Positions 25,931 through 38,688 are shown, counted from the first letter of the stretch. The stretch is 64,000 bases of DNA from Caprimulgus europaeus (GCA_907165065.1 OU015524.1:62227295-62291294); one strand, 5' to 3'. Notes: generated from the sequence alone by a model not told the origin. Numbers and translations are program-made.

Positions 25931-26715
25931 CAAATTTATCTTAATTTCTTGAAAGCTTTGGTGAAATTAGTGTTAATGGGAAAAGTGCAATTATGTCTTT
26001 AAAAGGAGTTGTCATTATGTGCAGATAACACTAACTGCATAGCTAGAGGAAAAGGTTCTCCACATCTGAGTAGAAGCACTTACTTTGTTACACTACTGCC
26101 TTTCTTGAAGTTTTCAGAGTTCTACACAGCAGAAATCTTTACAAGTAAGATAAAAAAGCAAGTGCAGTATCCAAAACTAGATTTACTTAGAAGTGAGCTC
26201 AGTTTATCAGATGCTATCAAGTAGTTGGTGTTTTGAAGATACTTCGTGTATTGAAACTCTGCTGCCATCTTGCTTTTTAATTCTCAGTATCAGCTGGTTG
26301 GACGTTTACTGCATAGAGGACATAAAACATTTAAGTTTAGCTCCTTAACATGGACCCTTAATGAAGTCACTCAAGTCCTGTTGCCCGAGTGAGTTTCTTC
26401 TCTCACTGCGTAGTGTGTTCTGCTGTTGCATTTTTTTTCCTCAAGAGCAGAGTAACTTGCCTCGTTCTGGCAGGTGAAATGGCTTCAGTGCCGTATTTGT
26501 CCCCTCCCTCTACAGCAGACCCCGATGTTGCTCACAGGAACCCACTGAACAGTCAGGCTTTGCCGCGGGAGAGGCACTAGCTCTCGCTGGGAGCGGGAGC
26601 AGCAGCAGCCCCGGCCTCCCTCGCCCGGCCGCGGGCAGCTCTGCGGGCACGGCGGCGGCATTCAAACTGCCCCCTCCCGACAGCCCCTGCGAGCGCCGCC
26701 CGCCCTCCGTCCCTT

Positions 26716-26753
26716 ATTGGCTGTGCGCTAGGCGCTCTCCTAGCTCCTATTGG
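26716..26753 (+). promoter_or_regulatory. MTFR2: Paired CCAAT boxes (candidate NF-Y sites)
   Basis: ATTGG at 26716-26720 and 26749-26753, the reverse complement of CCAAT, spaced about three helical turns. Such spacing is common in NF-Y-dependent, cell-cycle-regulated promoters. A TTCAAA (CHR-like, reverse orientation) lies at about 26661-26666, but upstream of the CCAAT boxes rather than between them and the gene, so I give it little weight. Confidence 0.5.
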
Positions 26754-26988
26754 TGTGGTGTTCTTTCTGCCCCGCCCCTCCTGGTTGGTGCTGCCGGCCC
26801 GGGCAGCCTGGCTGCGACGCGGGGCGCTCTGTGCGCCCGTCGGCCGCGGCGGGAGGTCGGGGTGTGGGCTCTCCTCTGCCCGCTGGTGCCTCCCGCGGGA
26901 GAGAGCGGGCACCGGTTGCTGCCGGTCAGCCGGGCGTGCCGCGAAGGCCGGCCGTCGCTCGGCGCCGTCTCCTTTCTTCTCTGCGGCC

Positions 26989-27051
26989 ATGGCGCTGGTG
27001 CTGGATCTCCTCAGGCGGGTGCTGGAGTACTTCGGCTGGCCGCCCGACCAG
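26989..27051 (+). CDS. MTFR2: MTFR2 coding exon 1
   Basis: ATG at 26989 in a strong Kozak context (gcggccATGg) opens MALVLDLLRRVLEYFGWPPD and one further Q. The human start is similar (LREMLEYFG). Exactly 21 codons, then donor cag|gtgagt. Confidence 0.93.
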
Positions 27052-27702
27052 GTGAGTCCCCGAGGGGACGAGGGTGTGTGAGGGGGGCTGTCTCCTGCCG
27101 GGCGGCGGCCTGGGACCCGCTGGTGCGGGGCCTGCTGTCTGCAGCCGTTGCGGTGCCGGGGAGGAGGGCTCGTCTCCTCGCAGCCGCCGCGTGCTTGCGG
27201 TAGGCCGGGCTTTGCTCCTCACGGCCCGCCGATGCGGAGAAGCCCGGCTTGTGGGGTGAGCCGTGCTGCCCGCGTGTGGGATTTCGGTGGGTCACTGCTC
27301 TGATGCAGCCGTTCACACAATGCTTTTTTTCCCTGAACAGAGCGGGGGGCGGGGGGATATCAGTAACTTTAGCTATGAATGTATCGCTATTTTAACTGAA
27401 AGGCCCCAGAACGGTGCCCGAGTGGCAGTTATTCCTGGGCGTTCAGAGACCTGGAAAAGGCCTTGTGCGGGGAGCTGGATTCAGAGGCCGACTGCTGCGG
27501 TAACAGCCCATGTTAGAGCGTGAGTTGATGGGCGGTTCTTTAGTTGCCGGTGTCAATAGTGAGGCACAGCTGCAGCTTGCAGTTTTGAGGAAATTCTTGG
27601 TTTATTTACGTGAAACTGTTAATGTATTTCTAGAAGTACTAGTTTGAGCTGTCTTGGTTATTTTCTGGTTTTATTGTTGGGAGTTCTTGTTTTTTTTGAC
27701 AG

Positions 27703-27834
27703 GCCATATTTTTGGAAACTCACATATTTGGCAGCAGTATCAGTCGTACAATCAGAACATGCCTTCCTTCAGCAGTCTCATCAAGAAGGCATTTCCAGCA
27801 GTTATGTACAGTCATAAGGAAGTATCAGATCAAG
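27703..27834 (+). CDS. MTFR2: Candidate in-frame cassette exon of MTFR2 (44 codons)
   Basis: A T-rich tract ending gacag (27702) and donor aag|gtacat (27835) bound exactly 132 nt. Read in phase 0 from exon 1, the segment is fully open, is basic (SRTIRTC, SSRRHFQ, VIRKYQIK), and leaves phase 0 for the next exon. The human protein, as I recall it, joins exon 1 straight to the block at 28214, so this exon would be lineage-specific or alternative. One other frame is also open across it, so coding status is not proven. Confidence 0.35.
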
Positions 27835-28213
27835 GTACATTAAACTTATTTCTCTTCATTGCTAATTTTTTTCCCCCAAGACTTACATTGATGCCTATAG
27901 TTACTGAAGTGTGCACTTTTGTCAGGAGCTCAGAATATTGCAAGCTACATGATGTAGCTGCTACATTCTTTGTTGGCCTTTGTACTACTGTAAAATATAA
28001 TGGCTACAGGATGTATCTTGGTGGTGTTTTGGAAGCAGTCTGTTAAAAGCAGTGTAGACCTCTTTGGACTTCTAGCTTGAGAAGAGCATTGAAAAGTTAG
28101 GTTAAGCTAACTGTGTTATATTTAGTTACATATTACATTACTTAATAACTTGGATTGTAAGCACTGAAGGCTTTGATTTTGTTTCTCAGATTAAACGTTA
28201 TTCTGATTTTTAG

Positions 28214-28318
28214 GTTATATCTGTTTGCCAAAAAAAGAAGTATGGATCTACTCGAAGTGTTGTCCGTAGACTGGGGACAATTCTTTCCTTAGAGCCCTAC
28301 CCAAGACCTTATTTTCAA
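28214..28318 (+). CDS. MTFR2: MTFR2 coding exon with family signature
   Basis: Acceptor tttttag ending 28213, donor caa|gtaagt at 28319. 35 codons in phase 0, VISVCQKKKYGSTRSVVRRL then GTILSLEPYPRPYFQ. YGSTRS plus VRxxG is the MTFR-family signature. Confidence 0.95.
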
Positions 28319-28561
28319 GTAAGTGATTTATTGTTATATATATGCCTCAACTATTTAAGTTTTTTAGTTTCTTAGCATAGTGATAGCTTTCGTGTTCTTT
28401 CTAACTTGTGTGACTCTTGTGTCACATCACTTATGCTCACTGTTTCAGCTTACTTTACAGCACTGTAAAATTCTCAAAAAATTCCTTTTGCTGAGGCAGA
28501 GCTTTAGTATGTGTTCATCTGGGTTCTCTTCATACATTTTTTTTTCCTTGTTTGTTTTTAG

Positions 28562-28686
28562 CTTGTTCAAGAACCAAGTCCGTTGGATTATGATGAACAA
28601 TGCACAGCTCCAACTCCTGTAGCTCCATCACTTGCTGATGTCCTGTGGGTGGCAAGTGATGAGGCACAAGCGTTTACTAGACTTAG
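28562..28686 (+). CDS. MTFR2: MTFR2 coding exon (PSLADVLWVASDE)
   Basis: Acceptor ttttag ending 28561, donor ttag|gtaagt at 28687. 125 nt encode LVQEPSPLDYDEQCTAPTPV, then APSLADVLWVASDEAQAFTR, matching the PSFADILYVANDE block of human MTFR2. Phase 0 in, 2 out. Confidence 0.95.
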
Positions 28687-30433
28687 GTAAGTAAAAGTAG
28701 AATAAATGGAAAAAAAAGGAGTAGTAAAAGTCACTTATGTTTTCTGTTCTTTGTGGTGTGTGGTTTTGTTTTTGGTGAGGGGGTGGGGTTTTTTGTTTTG
28801 TTTTTCCTTTTTCCAAGCCCTTTCAGACTTCCAGCTAAACCAATTTCGGAAACCTTTTGGGTTTTTTGGGGAGCATTTCATGCTTACCTGGAAATTCTTA
28901 CCATGTAGACTATTCTTATCTGAAAGATTTCTGAAATTTAGTCCCCTCTTTTCTCTAGTTGATAGCATGTCGGGTACGTTACTGGTATTTTAGTTTGTTT
29001 ACACTCACAAAGTACTTTGTGAGAGAAGGAGTTTAAGGGAAACCTGCTTATTGCAATACACAAGAAGATTATTCTTTATCAGTTTAGTTTACAAGCATTT
29101 TGATAAAGGTTCTAAAGACCAAAACAAGAAAAACATATTTGAGTGTCTCCTTTTGAGGTCAGTTGCTACAGGGCTATGTGTGTAAATCTTGGTGGTTGTT
29201 TTGATGGAAAAAAAACCCCATAATTTCTTTATTTTAAACGTTTACCTTGAATATAGTTTATATAATTCTTTCTAGCTCGTACAGAGTGCTAAAGGAAAAT
29301 ATTTTTACAATTAGAAAATATTACAAGTCCCATGAAATGACAGGTTATCTAGGAATTTGCAGACACAAATAATATAACATTATCTTTTTGTTGTTATTTT
29401 TTTGTTTTCCCTACCACTGGACAAGAAATAGAAAGTTGACTTACTGTTCCTCTGAAGTATCTATTCAAAATCAGAGGATGAGTCAGAGCCAGAACCAAGA
29501 TTAAGATTTGGACACTTGTATTGTCTTGTACTACATCTACATCAGACAGTGTATTTCTGCTTCATATTGCATGCTTTGTGCTGCTTGCTGGTAGTGAAAC
29601 TTCAAGAAATGATGAAATGGCACACTTTTTATTGAAGAAGTTTTGATAAAGTTGTGTTTCCTGTTACAATGAAACATCTGAGATGTTACTGTTGAATTGT
29701 GGAAGGTTTTTTTGCAGCAGCTGTAAAATACTGGAAGAAAGACTATTGTTAAAAGGAACTGTGGCCTGTTTTGTCTTGCTTGTGGTGTTCTTTAGCCTGT
29801 CTGATTCACAGATCCATGAAAATTAATTCTTTTGTTTTCATTCCTTCTTCCTCCTCCTCTCCTGGCTCTGTGGGATGTTTTTCAAGAACAAGTATTCTAA
29901 TTGATATCTTTTCCTTCTAAGACAGTGTTAAGAACAATGGGTCTTGGCAAATCGGAAACCAATGCTTACAGGTCTGATTTGAAGTAAAAGGATGATTATT
30001 ATAAGGGAAGAGGTCTGATTTTGTTTCAATTAAAACTTAGGGCATCTTGAATAAATAAAGTAAATTTAATTTCTTTTTTTTGTTTCATAATGAACTTCTG
30101 GTAGTTTGCATTTACACTCATTCTATATTTTAAGGTTATTTATGCAGGAACAGACTTGAAACAATTTTTAAAATTTGAGTCTTGCAGCACAATTTTCTAA
30201 TTCAGTCTGTGTTCATAGGTGGCTTACAGACGGTAAGATTCTTACTGTGTGAGTGTGTATTAAAATTCAATTTTTAAAAATAATTTAATTATTATTTTCC
30301 AATGTATTTTCTGAAAGATTGCAACTTCTTTGCTGCTTTCAGTGTTCATCTTGTAGCGTTTGATAAATGATGTGAAGCCTAAATTGTGTGAAGCCTAATT
30401 AAGAGATCATTATTATTTGACTCTCCCCGCCTT

Positions 30434-30457
30434 TCATATATACATATATATATATAC
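30434..30457 (+). repeat. TA-rich microsatellite
   Basis: Alternating TA with single C interruptions inside an MTFR2 intron. Confidence 0.75.
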
Positions 30458-30739
30458 ACTCACAATGTATATAGCCTGTCCCTGAGTAATTATCTATTTT
30501 TTATTATGACTTTTCAAGGATCTGCATTGTACTTCAGCAAAGGGAGACTTAGAACCTTTTTAAGGTTATAATTAGTTAAAAGTTTAAAGTTAAAATTATC
30601 TTAAAGTTAAAAGTTATCTTAAATAGTCTGCAAATTTCTGTTGTCCTGAATGACAATAACTTGATAGAACAGACAGTAAGTTTTAAGATTTCCATTACTG
30701 GCTGAGCCTTTTGAAACTGTGTCTTTTGTTGCTTTCTAG

Positions 30740-30957
30740 GACTGAATTATGGAGAAAAGAAAAAAGTGCAGCTTATTGTGACCTACACCCATCTATAGAT
30801 TCAATACAAAGTGTTCCAAAACACAGTACACAGAAAGATAGTCTTGTTGATCAAGCAGCACTGCAGAAAATTTCTGCTCTTGAAGACGAGCTGACCTTTC
30901 TTCGTGCTCAGATTGCGGCACTTGTTTCAGCGCAGACCCTGGGAAGCATTCTGCCAC
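30740..30957 (+). CDS. MTFR2: MTFR2 coding exon (coiled coil)
   Basis: Acceptor gctttctag ending 30739, donor ccac|gtaagc at 30958. 218 nt encode RTELWRKEKSAAYCDLHPSI and, near the end, LQKISALEDELTFLRAQIAA, a short heptad-bearing helix conserved in the family. Phase 2 in, 1 out. Confidence 0.95.
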
Positions 30958-31483
30958 GTAAGCCCTTCTGGTTTGAAGCAAACCGGTTTGCCTTATTTTG
31001 CTGTAGAGTTCCTGTTCACAGCTTGCCGTGTCTGATACCTATTGAGAACATCTTTAATTTCTCTAACTGAAGTTACACCAACAAAGTTTACAGAATATAG
31101 TATTGTGTTTCTCTTGCCAGTATTTGGCACCACCCCCTCCGCCTTTTTCATGCACTGTTTGCCAATTCTGAGCGCAGTTGCTCCTAACTGGTATTAATAC
31201 TCATTTCCATGTTTGTAAAGAAGCTTAGTAACAAGACTATCCATAGGCTACCAATTACTGCTTTAAAAAGTTACAGACTCTTAATTATCCCTTTTGGTTT
31301 TCGTACTGTTTCTGGCAAATTATAAAAATAATAGATGAAAAAAGCATTCTAAGGAAGTCGGGGTCAGGAGATGCTGCAATAGGTGTGTCTAACAGCTGCT
31401 AGAATATCAAAGATTGAAGTTCATATTTGAGACCAACTATGTTGTGATATTTTTTTTAATTCCTTCCTTCCCACCTCCCCCTC

Positions 31484-31512
31484 CCCCTCACCCCCCCCCC
31501 CAAAAAAAAAAA
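31484..31512 (+). repeat. Poly-C then poly-A tract
   Basis: C-rich sequence ending in eleven C (31491-31501) followed directly by eleven A (31502-31512), in an MTFR2 intron. The C run is a potential i-motif (G-rich on the - strand). Confidence 0.8.
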
Positions 31513-32104
31513 TTTTAAAAAAAGCGCTTTGAGGTCTTGATTGTTTTACACTGTGATTTTTGAAACATTTGAACTGGTTTCAGGGAGTTGCATTTGTGTA
31601 CATTGTGCCAAGTAAATTTGAGCAGTAGTTCAGGCACCTCTGTATGTCATTTGGGTATTCTGTTGGCTCTTCTTTTGTCTCTGCTCCATTGCTCTTAGTA
31701 CTGTAGTCTATTTTAAATGTTTTGCGGTTATCTTTGCTTTTGCTTCATGTGGGTTATTCTAACATTCAGACCATTGAGAATTAACTGCATGTAGTAGCAG
31801 GCTGCTTTGCTGATATATCTATTGCTTGGATTGAAAACAAATGGAGAAAATCAGAGCAGCACAAAACACCTCAGATCCATTATTTCATGTGTTCTGAATC
31901 TGTGGCTTTGAAATAAAAAATGTTATTTGTTTTAAATATAATTCTTCCATGGTATAATGTGTGAGGTGTGTAAGAAAGTGCTTTAAGAGAGCTGACTTGA
32001 CTTAAAACTGAGTCATCCTAGGTATTGCTTAATATTGTTAATTATGAAGGTATACTGACCAAAAATAAATAAGATCGCTATTTTTCTTTTGTAACTGCAC
32101 CCAG

Positions 32105-32405
32105 AAGCCTTTAAATCAGTCAGCACTCCAGATGGATTTGACCCAGGGCCAGCCATGACTTCTACGCCATTGCCTGTCTCTCACAATCACTTTGTAATTC
32201 CCTCGCCTCCTCCGCTCCCTCCTGGTGTGCCCTCTGGTGTTGATGGCAGTAATTCGGCAGTTGAACTTATAAAACAACGTTGTGCTGCAAGAAACAGTGG
32301 TTCAACTACAGCTGATAGTGCTGATCACCAGGGGACAAAGAACGTTCCTAGTATGATGGATGTATTGAAAGACCTCAACAAAGTACAGCTACGAGCTGTT
32401 GAGAG
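32105..32405 (+). CDS. MTFR2: MTFR2 coding exon (Pro-rich and VLKDLNKV block)
   Basis: Acceptor gcacccag ending 32104, donor gagag|gtaagt at 32406. 301 nt encode a proline-rich linker (PSPPPLPPGVPSGVDG) and NVPSMMDVLKDLNKVQLRAV, equivalent to human NMLDVLKDMNKVKLRAIER. Phase 1 in, 2 out. Confidence 0.95.
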
Positions 32406-34306
32406 GTAAGTTGAATTGAACGTGTATCTGAGTAATCCAAGACTCTGTAAGCGTCACAGCACTTAAGTAGCACCAGAGAACAGCAGTGTGAAACATCATT
32501 TGGTGAGCAGCTACTGCTGACAGACACAGGCTGGCAACTCTTAAGTTCACAGCTTGGAGTGTAAGATATTAGTGACATGGCTTTTAGATGCATTTGAAGC
32601 ATGCCAAGTGTTACACACAGCGTTTAAAACTAAGTCTCCTACTTTAGTACACAAATCTCAGGTTGGAGTGGGGAGGTGGGTGTGTTGCTACTTGGAGATC
32701 GCTTACGAAGTTGCCTACACAGTCACAGGAAACTGATCTGAACAAATAAACTTCAGATTCACTGTGAAAGTACAAATCCTTGAGGAATCATTGAAAACTA
32801 CTGTTAACGTACTGAAAGTATCCCGGTCCTGACTTTGAAGTGTTAAAGAAATACGTGCTGTATCTTTTCTTGAAAATGTTTTGTAAATTTGTATTTCTAT
32901 AGTGCTGTTGGATTATAAATATTTTTAATGGTCTACTGTTTTGGTGGTAAGCACAGTTGAAGTATTACAAAAATACATTACTAAAGACTGCACTACCTCT
33001 TTGGGTCAGTGTTGCTCTGCTATGCTGGGTGTCATAGAAGTTGTCAGATGTCTTTTCTAAACTTCTTCAGTTGAAAAAGTATACAAGAGCAATTGAGTCT
33101 ATAATGAATATTTCGAGCTCTTAATGTGGAGGAACATCACTTACAAAAATGACTGTCTTCTTTTTTCAGCATTTTCTGAACTGTGAGCTTTATCCCTGAA
33201 AATAACTGGCACAAGTCTTGGACAAATTATCTGTACAGAAAACTAAAACTGACTCTGAGTCTGACAGTAGTTTAATGAGTGTACTGTAAAGGGAAGACCT
33301 CTGTTCTCAGAAGTTGAGAGCCTGAAGGTCCCAGTTTCTACCAAGCGAGCACCAGCTTACACATTGGGCAAGTGCTCTAACAGCTTGATTTTATAGAGGG
33401 TGAATTCAGTCCTTTCAGGTTTCTGTTAAATGACATCTGCTGTGACTGCCAGACTTTGAGCTCAGTGCTGTCAGTGTGCATTAATAGGTACAATTCATTG
33501 GCCTGGAGATAGCACTTTACTAGCAGAAGTGTGAATATCTACTTTTTTTTTCTTTTATCTCTTCCCATGTGCCCCCTCCCCTCCAATATCTTAATTGTTA
33601 GGAAGTATTTCTTATTATTTATCTTCTTGGACTAATCCCTAGTTTCCGCATTTATATTAGGTTTTGAGGTGCAGGTGCTGTTTTGATCTTACATCTCTTT
33701 GCTATCTTTTGATTTTGAATTTGACAACAGTTTTTTCTAAATTAAAATACAAACTCAACTTTTTAAGTTTCATATTTGGATGCTCAGGTGGTCACTTGGA
33801 GGGAAATGCTGTCTTTGCAGACTTTGTGCCAAAACTCATTATAATTTATTTATTTATTTAAAATAATGAAACCTGAGTTCAAGTGTGGTTTATAAATGGA
33901 GCTTTATGGTCTCTTGGCTCCATGTTTGACTTAAAGTGATTGATTTCTTTAAATGTAGTTGCTCTGAGGAATTTTGTAAGTTTGTTCTTTCTTGTGAGAT
34001 TTAACTTAATGAAGTTTAAATCAAATTATGTTCACAATGGCTGTAAAATTAATATAACTTACAAATCAGACCTGGTATGCAAACTGCATGCTTTACTTTT
34101 TTTCTCATTATTTATTTGCATTATTTTGATACTTTGTGTTCATTTACTGCCACTGTTCTTTATGGAACAGCATCAAGTTGTATTTTCAAGCTAAGAATCT
34201 GGCTGACGGATTGTTGAGTGTATTTATATTAGTTCTGTTTGGTGAATTGCTGTGAAATAGCATTATTTGTGTAATTGGGGATTAGTAGGATAGGGTGTAT
34301 ACATAA

Positions 34307-34612
<306 letters not shown>

Positions 34613-36124
34613 TGAGGTGACTTGTTCTCATATATAGTTGCGGGGTTTATAAGAATCTACTTTAGGAGAAAAGTCTTAACTTTTCTACATTTTTAAGCCA
34701 TCAGCCTTGCTTTTTTAAAGTATAATCAAGGCAGGGAATCTCAAGGAATAAATATTTGGGGTGGATTTAGACTGGTAAATAGACTTCTAGGTGTGCCAAG
34801 AGGAATAACTTAGCAGCCTGATCTTAAAAATTCAGCTCACAGTTGATTGAACTGTGGACATTTGCTTGATGGTAACTGCCAGGTATCCTCACATCGAAAC
34901 TGTGTGTCTAGTTAGTAACACTACTTATTGACTAACTAATTTTGCCAATAAAGATGCTAGGAAGGTGCACAGAGGTCTGACTAACATATGCTATGTGTCC
35001 AGAAATTAAAATGAAGGCATTGGCTGTAATATTTTTCTTTGAGATGGCGTCATTTCCAACCAGTTTACATCTTTCTCCAGAGTGAGGTGTGATTCTGAAC
35101 GCTGTTGCAAGGCCCATAAAAAATGCAGGTTTTGGTGTGAGCAAGCAAAGTGCGGTAGACAGAGCCATCGGAATAACGTGGTTCTGAGCTCTGGTTTCTG
35201 TAGAGCAGCTTGTGCAAGGGACGCAGCTTCCACAGTCCAGCAGTACTCTTGGTTATCTGTTAGAGACTTCCACAAACCTTGGAACTGCTGAGGTGAGATG
35301 GGCAGAAACAGGTGGCAGTAATTTAAACTGTGTGTCTCTGTTTATCAATTCTATCTTTATATCTTAAAGAGTGAGATAAAGATTTGGACTGTGGCATTTG
35401 TTAGCCTAATGGAAAATAATAATACAAAACATATCATGGAAATCCAGACGTTCTTTAAAGGCCACTGCTTATATGTATGGCTGGCTGCTTAGCTAAAAAT
35501 TTAAGGAAAATTAAGGTGTGTGTTTCTATTTCCAGTTGTTTGGGGTTTTTTTTAAATTTCAGTTGCCACAAGTATTTCACAGGTGAAATGTAGCATATAT
35601 TTTACAGACTATAGTGAGTCAATATCTCGGATGTGGTATTAATAAATTTTGCTGATAACTTTTTTTCCCCCCAAAGGAAAAATTAGAAATTTGTTAAAAA
35701 CAGCCAGGCTTGTATTTTGGATGCTGCAGACCATTGCATTGAATAGCTGACATATCTGATTCTAGATATAAATATCAAAGTTACATCCCAGAACAACTTT
35801 TTTATGGAATAGCTTATGTTGAAGGATCTAACAGCTGAATGACAAAATCCTGGAAGAGAGGTTGCTTAAGACCAGTGTGTTCAGGAACAGATACAGAAAG
35901 ATGGACCTTTTCTGGTTACAGCAGAATAATCTCATGAGTTTTTAATCAAGCCTCTTGATTGTTTTGAAGAATAAATGTACTTAAAGCAATTGTACAGATT
36001 TACAATTTTATTCTTCCTGCGTTAAGAGAAGTCCAGCAACTCTTCCAAACTGCCTTTATTGTAAACATTTTCTCATTCAGTTGTCTTGGGTATAATTTTG
36101 TTTAATTCCATCCCTGCTCCCCAG

Positions 36125-36223
36125 GTTGGTCCTTGCAGTCGGAAGCCAAATGCAAAATCTGACCTTATAAGAACTGATGAAGTTAAACAGGTATCAACAT
36201 GGAAAGTAAGAGCTCATATTTAA
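36125..36223 (+). CDS. MTFR2: MTFR2 last coding exon
   Basis: Acceptor tgctccccag ending 36124. 32 codons, VGPCSRKPNAKSDLIRTDEV then KQVSTWKVRAHI, to a TAA at 36221-36223. The sequence diverges from the human C-terminus, as is usual for this tail; a possible donor (cag|gtatca, 36191) exists before the stop, but the poly(A) site downstream supports this as terminal. Confidence 0.85.
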   Translation, partial: VGPCSRKPNAKSDLIRTDEVKQVSTWKVRAHI

Positions 36224-36940
36224 CTGATGAAGACTTCTGAGGACACTTCATTGTGGGTGTAAGTGGCGGGTCCACTTTGAAGCTGCTGTAAGGTGCTGTA
36301 ATATGTTCTGGAACATGTCTCTCCTGTGCTGTTGAGGTTTGGGTTGTAGGGTTTGTAAAATTGCCTCTTCCTTCTGCTTAGTTTTCAAGCAGTCAAGCTT
36401 GTGAATGTGATGCACACAACCAGGAGGTTTTTTGTTGCTTCGGAGCAGTGTGTGTGAAAGCTGGGAAACGCAGGAAATGAGCGTGTGTGAAAGAAAAATA
36501 ACTATTGGTGTGGCAGCCAAGGTGTGCACTCTGCACTTCAGTTTAAATAATGGGGAAGTATAAAAATTTTGTTAGTGTGTTATGTATAATTGACTGTATA
36601 TAATTAACAGTAACACTGTTTCATTCGAATGGTATAGTTGCCTCAGTTTGCTGCTGCAACTCCGTATTCCATGTGCCAACAGTATTCTAACTTATTTTGG
36701 GTCAGTAGAAAAACATTCGTGTTTGTGAAAATTTTTTGTGCTGTAAGTGAACTGCAGGTTGTCTGTTAAATGCCTGTAATATGGGGGAGTTGTTTTTGGA
36801 GATAAAAAAGACCTTGTAGAGAGATCTGCTAGCACATAGTCTAAATTCCATATGTAAATAAATGTTAACTCCCTCATTCACTTCTCCGTATGAAGACTTT
36901 TGTTCACAAGAGTTAATAAAATAAAATTTTCTTTATATCT
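36224..36940 (+). other. MTFR2: MTFR2 3' UTR
   Basis: About 0.7 kb after the stop codon with no supportable open frame on the sense strand, ending at the poly(A) signal at 36915. Confidence 0.8.
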
Positions 36941-36960
36941 TGGATGTGTGTTGTGGTGAC
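36915..36960 (+). terminator. MTFR2: MTFR2 poly(A) signal with GU-rich element
   Basis: AATAAA at 36915-36920, with a second overlapping copy just after, followed about 20-35 nt later by a GT-rich run (ggatgtgtgttgtggtg, 36941-36957). This is the best-formed poly(A) site in the window. Confidence 0.85.
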
Positions 36961-37687
36961 ATTTTCTGTTGCAGGCTAACTTTTTTGTATCTTAACAGCT
37001 GACCATATTGGACAACTTAAATAAATTGTATTATCTAAAATTAATTAAAATAGAGCTTACATTTTTCCTGACAGAGTACTTGATGAAGCATTCCCTTATT
37101 TACACCTTTATTATGATCCACTGCTTACGATAGCTGCCTTCACTTAATCTTTTGCCTAATGATTCTGATGTATAAAACCAAAATTCCCTCTCTACTGCTG
37201 ACTCTTATTTGCACAGTTGTAAGAAATTACTGTGCAAATCCCATACTTGTGTTTTAATTTTAAAAGTTATCTTTTGACTAAAGCTGGACCTTAAGTGACT
37301 TGCTGTTTTATGCTTTTAAAATTATGTCTTCTAGATGTTTTTTTCTGAATTTAGTAGTTATTGAACTTTATCACGCTCTCCCATTCCTCTCTTAGGCCAG
37401 AACAGTTTGACCTTCCCTTTCTTTCTGCTTTCAAAATCCATATTTGCTGCATTCTCTGCCTAAACCTGACAGCTGCTATGAAAACCATATGGAGTAGCCA
37501 GCTTGGCCCTCTACCTTAGCAGTCTTGCCCTCTTTTGTCAAAGCTCCCCCTTGTTTTGTTTTGTTTTTTTCCTGCTGCCCAGGTCTCTGATACACTAGGG
37601 CAGCAGTGGAGCAACAGGGAAGGAAGTCGGTGCAGTGCCTGCAGAGGAGGATATGAAGGCAGATGAGTCCTGGTGAGCGTAAAGGCC
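36961..37687. other. Intergenic sequence after MTFR2
   Basis: No gene is supported. A good acceptor-like tract (ttttttcctgctgcccag, ending about 37581) and a donor (ctg|gtgagc, about 37671) bound a segment closed by stops in most frames; it could be 5' UTR of the unidentified gene at 37688. Confidence 0.4.
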
Positions 37688-37807
37688 ATGGATCAGCTCC
37701 CTTTTGCTGAGTATCTGCAGTGTGATGAGGTGGAGCAAGTTATCTCCTGTGTTCCATCAGCATTTGTAGATCCAGAGGTCTCTGCGTTTGTCGCCATTCT
37801 GTTGTGA
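37688..37807 (+). CDS. Candidate first coding block of the unidentified gene
   Basis: ATG at 37688 in a strong context (aaggccATGG), with an in-frame TGA upstream at about 37660. It opens MDQLPFAEYLQCDEVEQVIS, then CVPSAFVDPEVSAF, with a stop at 37805-37807. Possible donors inside (gag|gtctct at 37778, ttt|gtagat at 37766) are weak, so the join to later blocks is unknown. Confidence 0.3.
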   Translation: MDQLPFAEYLQCDEVEQVISCVPSAFVDPEVSAFVAILL

Positions 37808-38688
37808 CTGAAATGTGAAGGTGGAATTCTTGCTGTAGGAGACTGAATTAATCTGCAAAGCCCTGAATCCCTCTTTCCTACTTCAGTTCCTTTATGTGAC
37901 CAGCAGTGTCTTTTCTTCAGGAAGAACTGTTGTTTTGAACTCTTTATATGTATTTTCTGTTCTCTCCAGAGTTAATCATTTAACCACAAGTTTGGCCTAC
38001 AGGAGTATTTTGCAGAGGGAATTTTGAATTTGAAAGTGTTATCTTAAAATTTTGAAAGAGAATTCTCTCAGAAATATCATAGTACCTCTTAAACCAAGGA
38101 TCTAGTGTCAGACTTCAGAAGCATCTGCAAATTTTTGTCAGCTGTGTGACCCTTCAGGTTGTTAGGTGCTATCTCAGATTTTTGTGTCAGTCTGGTGTGA
38201 ATTGGGTGGTAATGTAGTTTGTATAGCTGATCTGTTTCTTCAGGGAAAAGAATGTGTCATGGGCTGTGTGATTTCTTTCTTTTTTTTCCAACTGTGTACC
38301 ACCTACACATGTTATGAGAACAGATTCTTAATTTTATGTAGTTCCAGATGTAAATTAGGTCAGGCATTGAGCCCTCCTATACCTTGAGAAATCTGAAAGT
38401 GGCATCTGGTAACATCTGACAGTTCTCAATACTAAGAAGTCACAAGACTTGGTGATGTTTAGTAATGAACAGGTTATCGCCCATTGTGGAGATTTTCCTC
38501 CCTTTCAAGACTAAGGAAAATGTGGCTTTGTCATCTTATTTTCTTTAAAGCATCTCTATTAACAACTTGGAAGCGAGTTGGGGTTCTCTAAGGTTATCCA
38601 TGCTCACCTAGAATTCCTGTTTACCTACAAATAACCTTGTTTATGTAAGGTCCCTGATGAAACTGCTCAGTGACAATACAACTCTTAG

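Larger units (their letters stand above)
26560..27290 (+). promoter_or_regulatory. MTFR2: CpG-island promoter of MTFR2
   Basis: The only GC- and CpG-dense stretch in the window. It covers the MTFR2 start codon (26989), the first donor (27052) and about 430 nt upstream. Two inverted CCAAT boxes (ATTGG at 26716-26720 and 26749-26753) are 33 bp apart, and palindromic CCCGCGGG lies near 26888. No TATA box is seen. It lies just downstream of the BCLAF1 3' end, so the two genes are head-to-tail. Confidence 0.85.

Noticed and set aside
26577..27316. Several long open frames on both strands in the CpG island
   Set aside because: GC-rich sequence lacks stop codons in all frames. Only the 21-codon MTFR2 start exon has homology and a donor.
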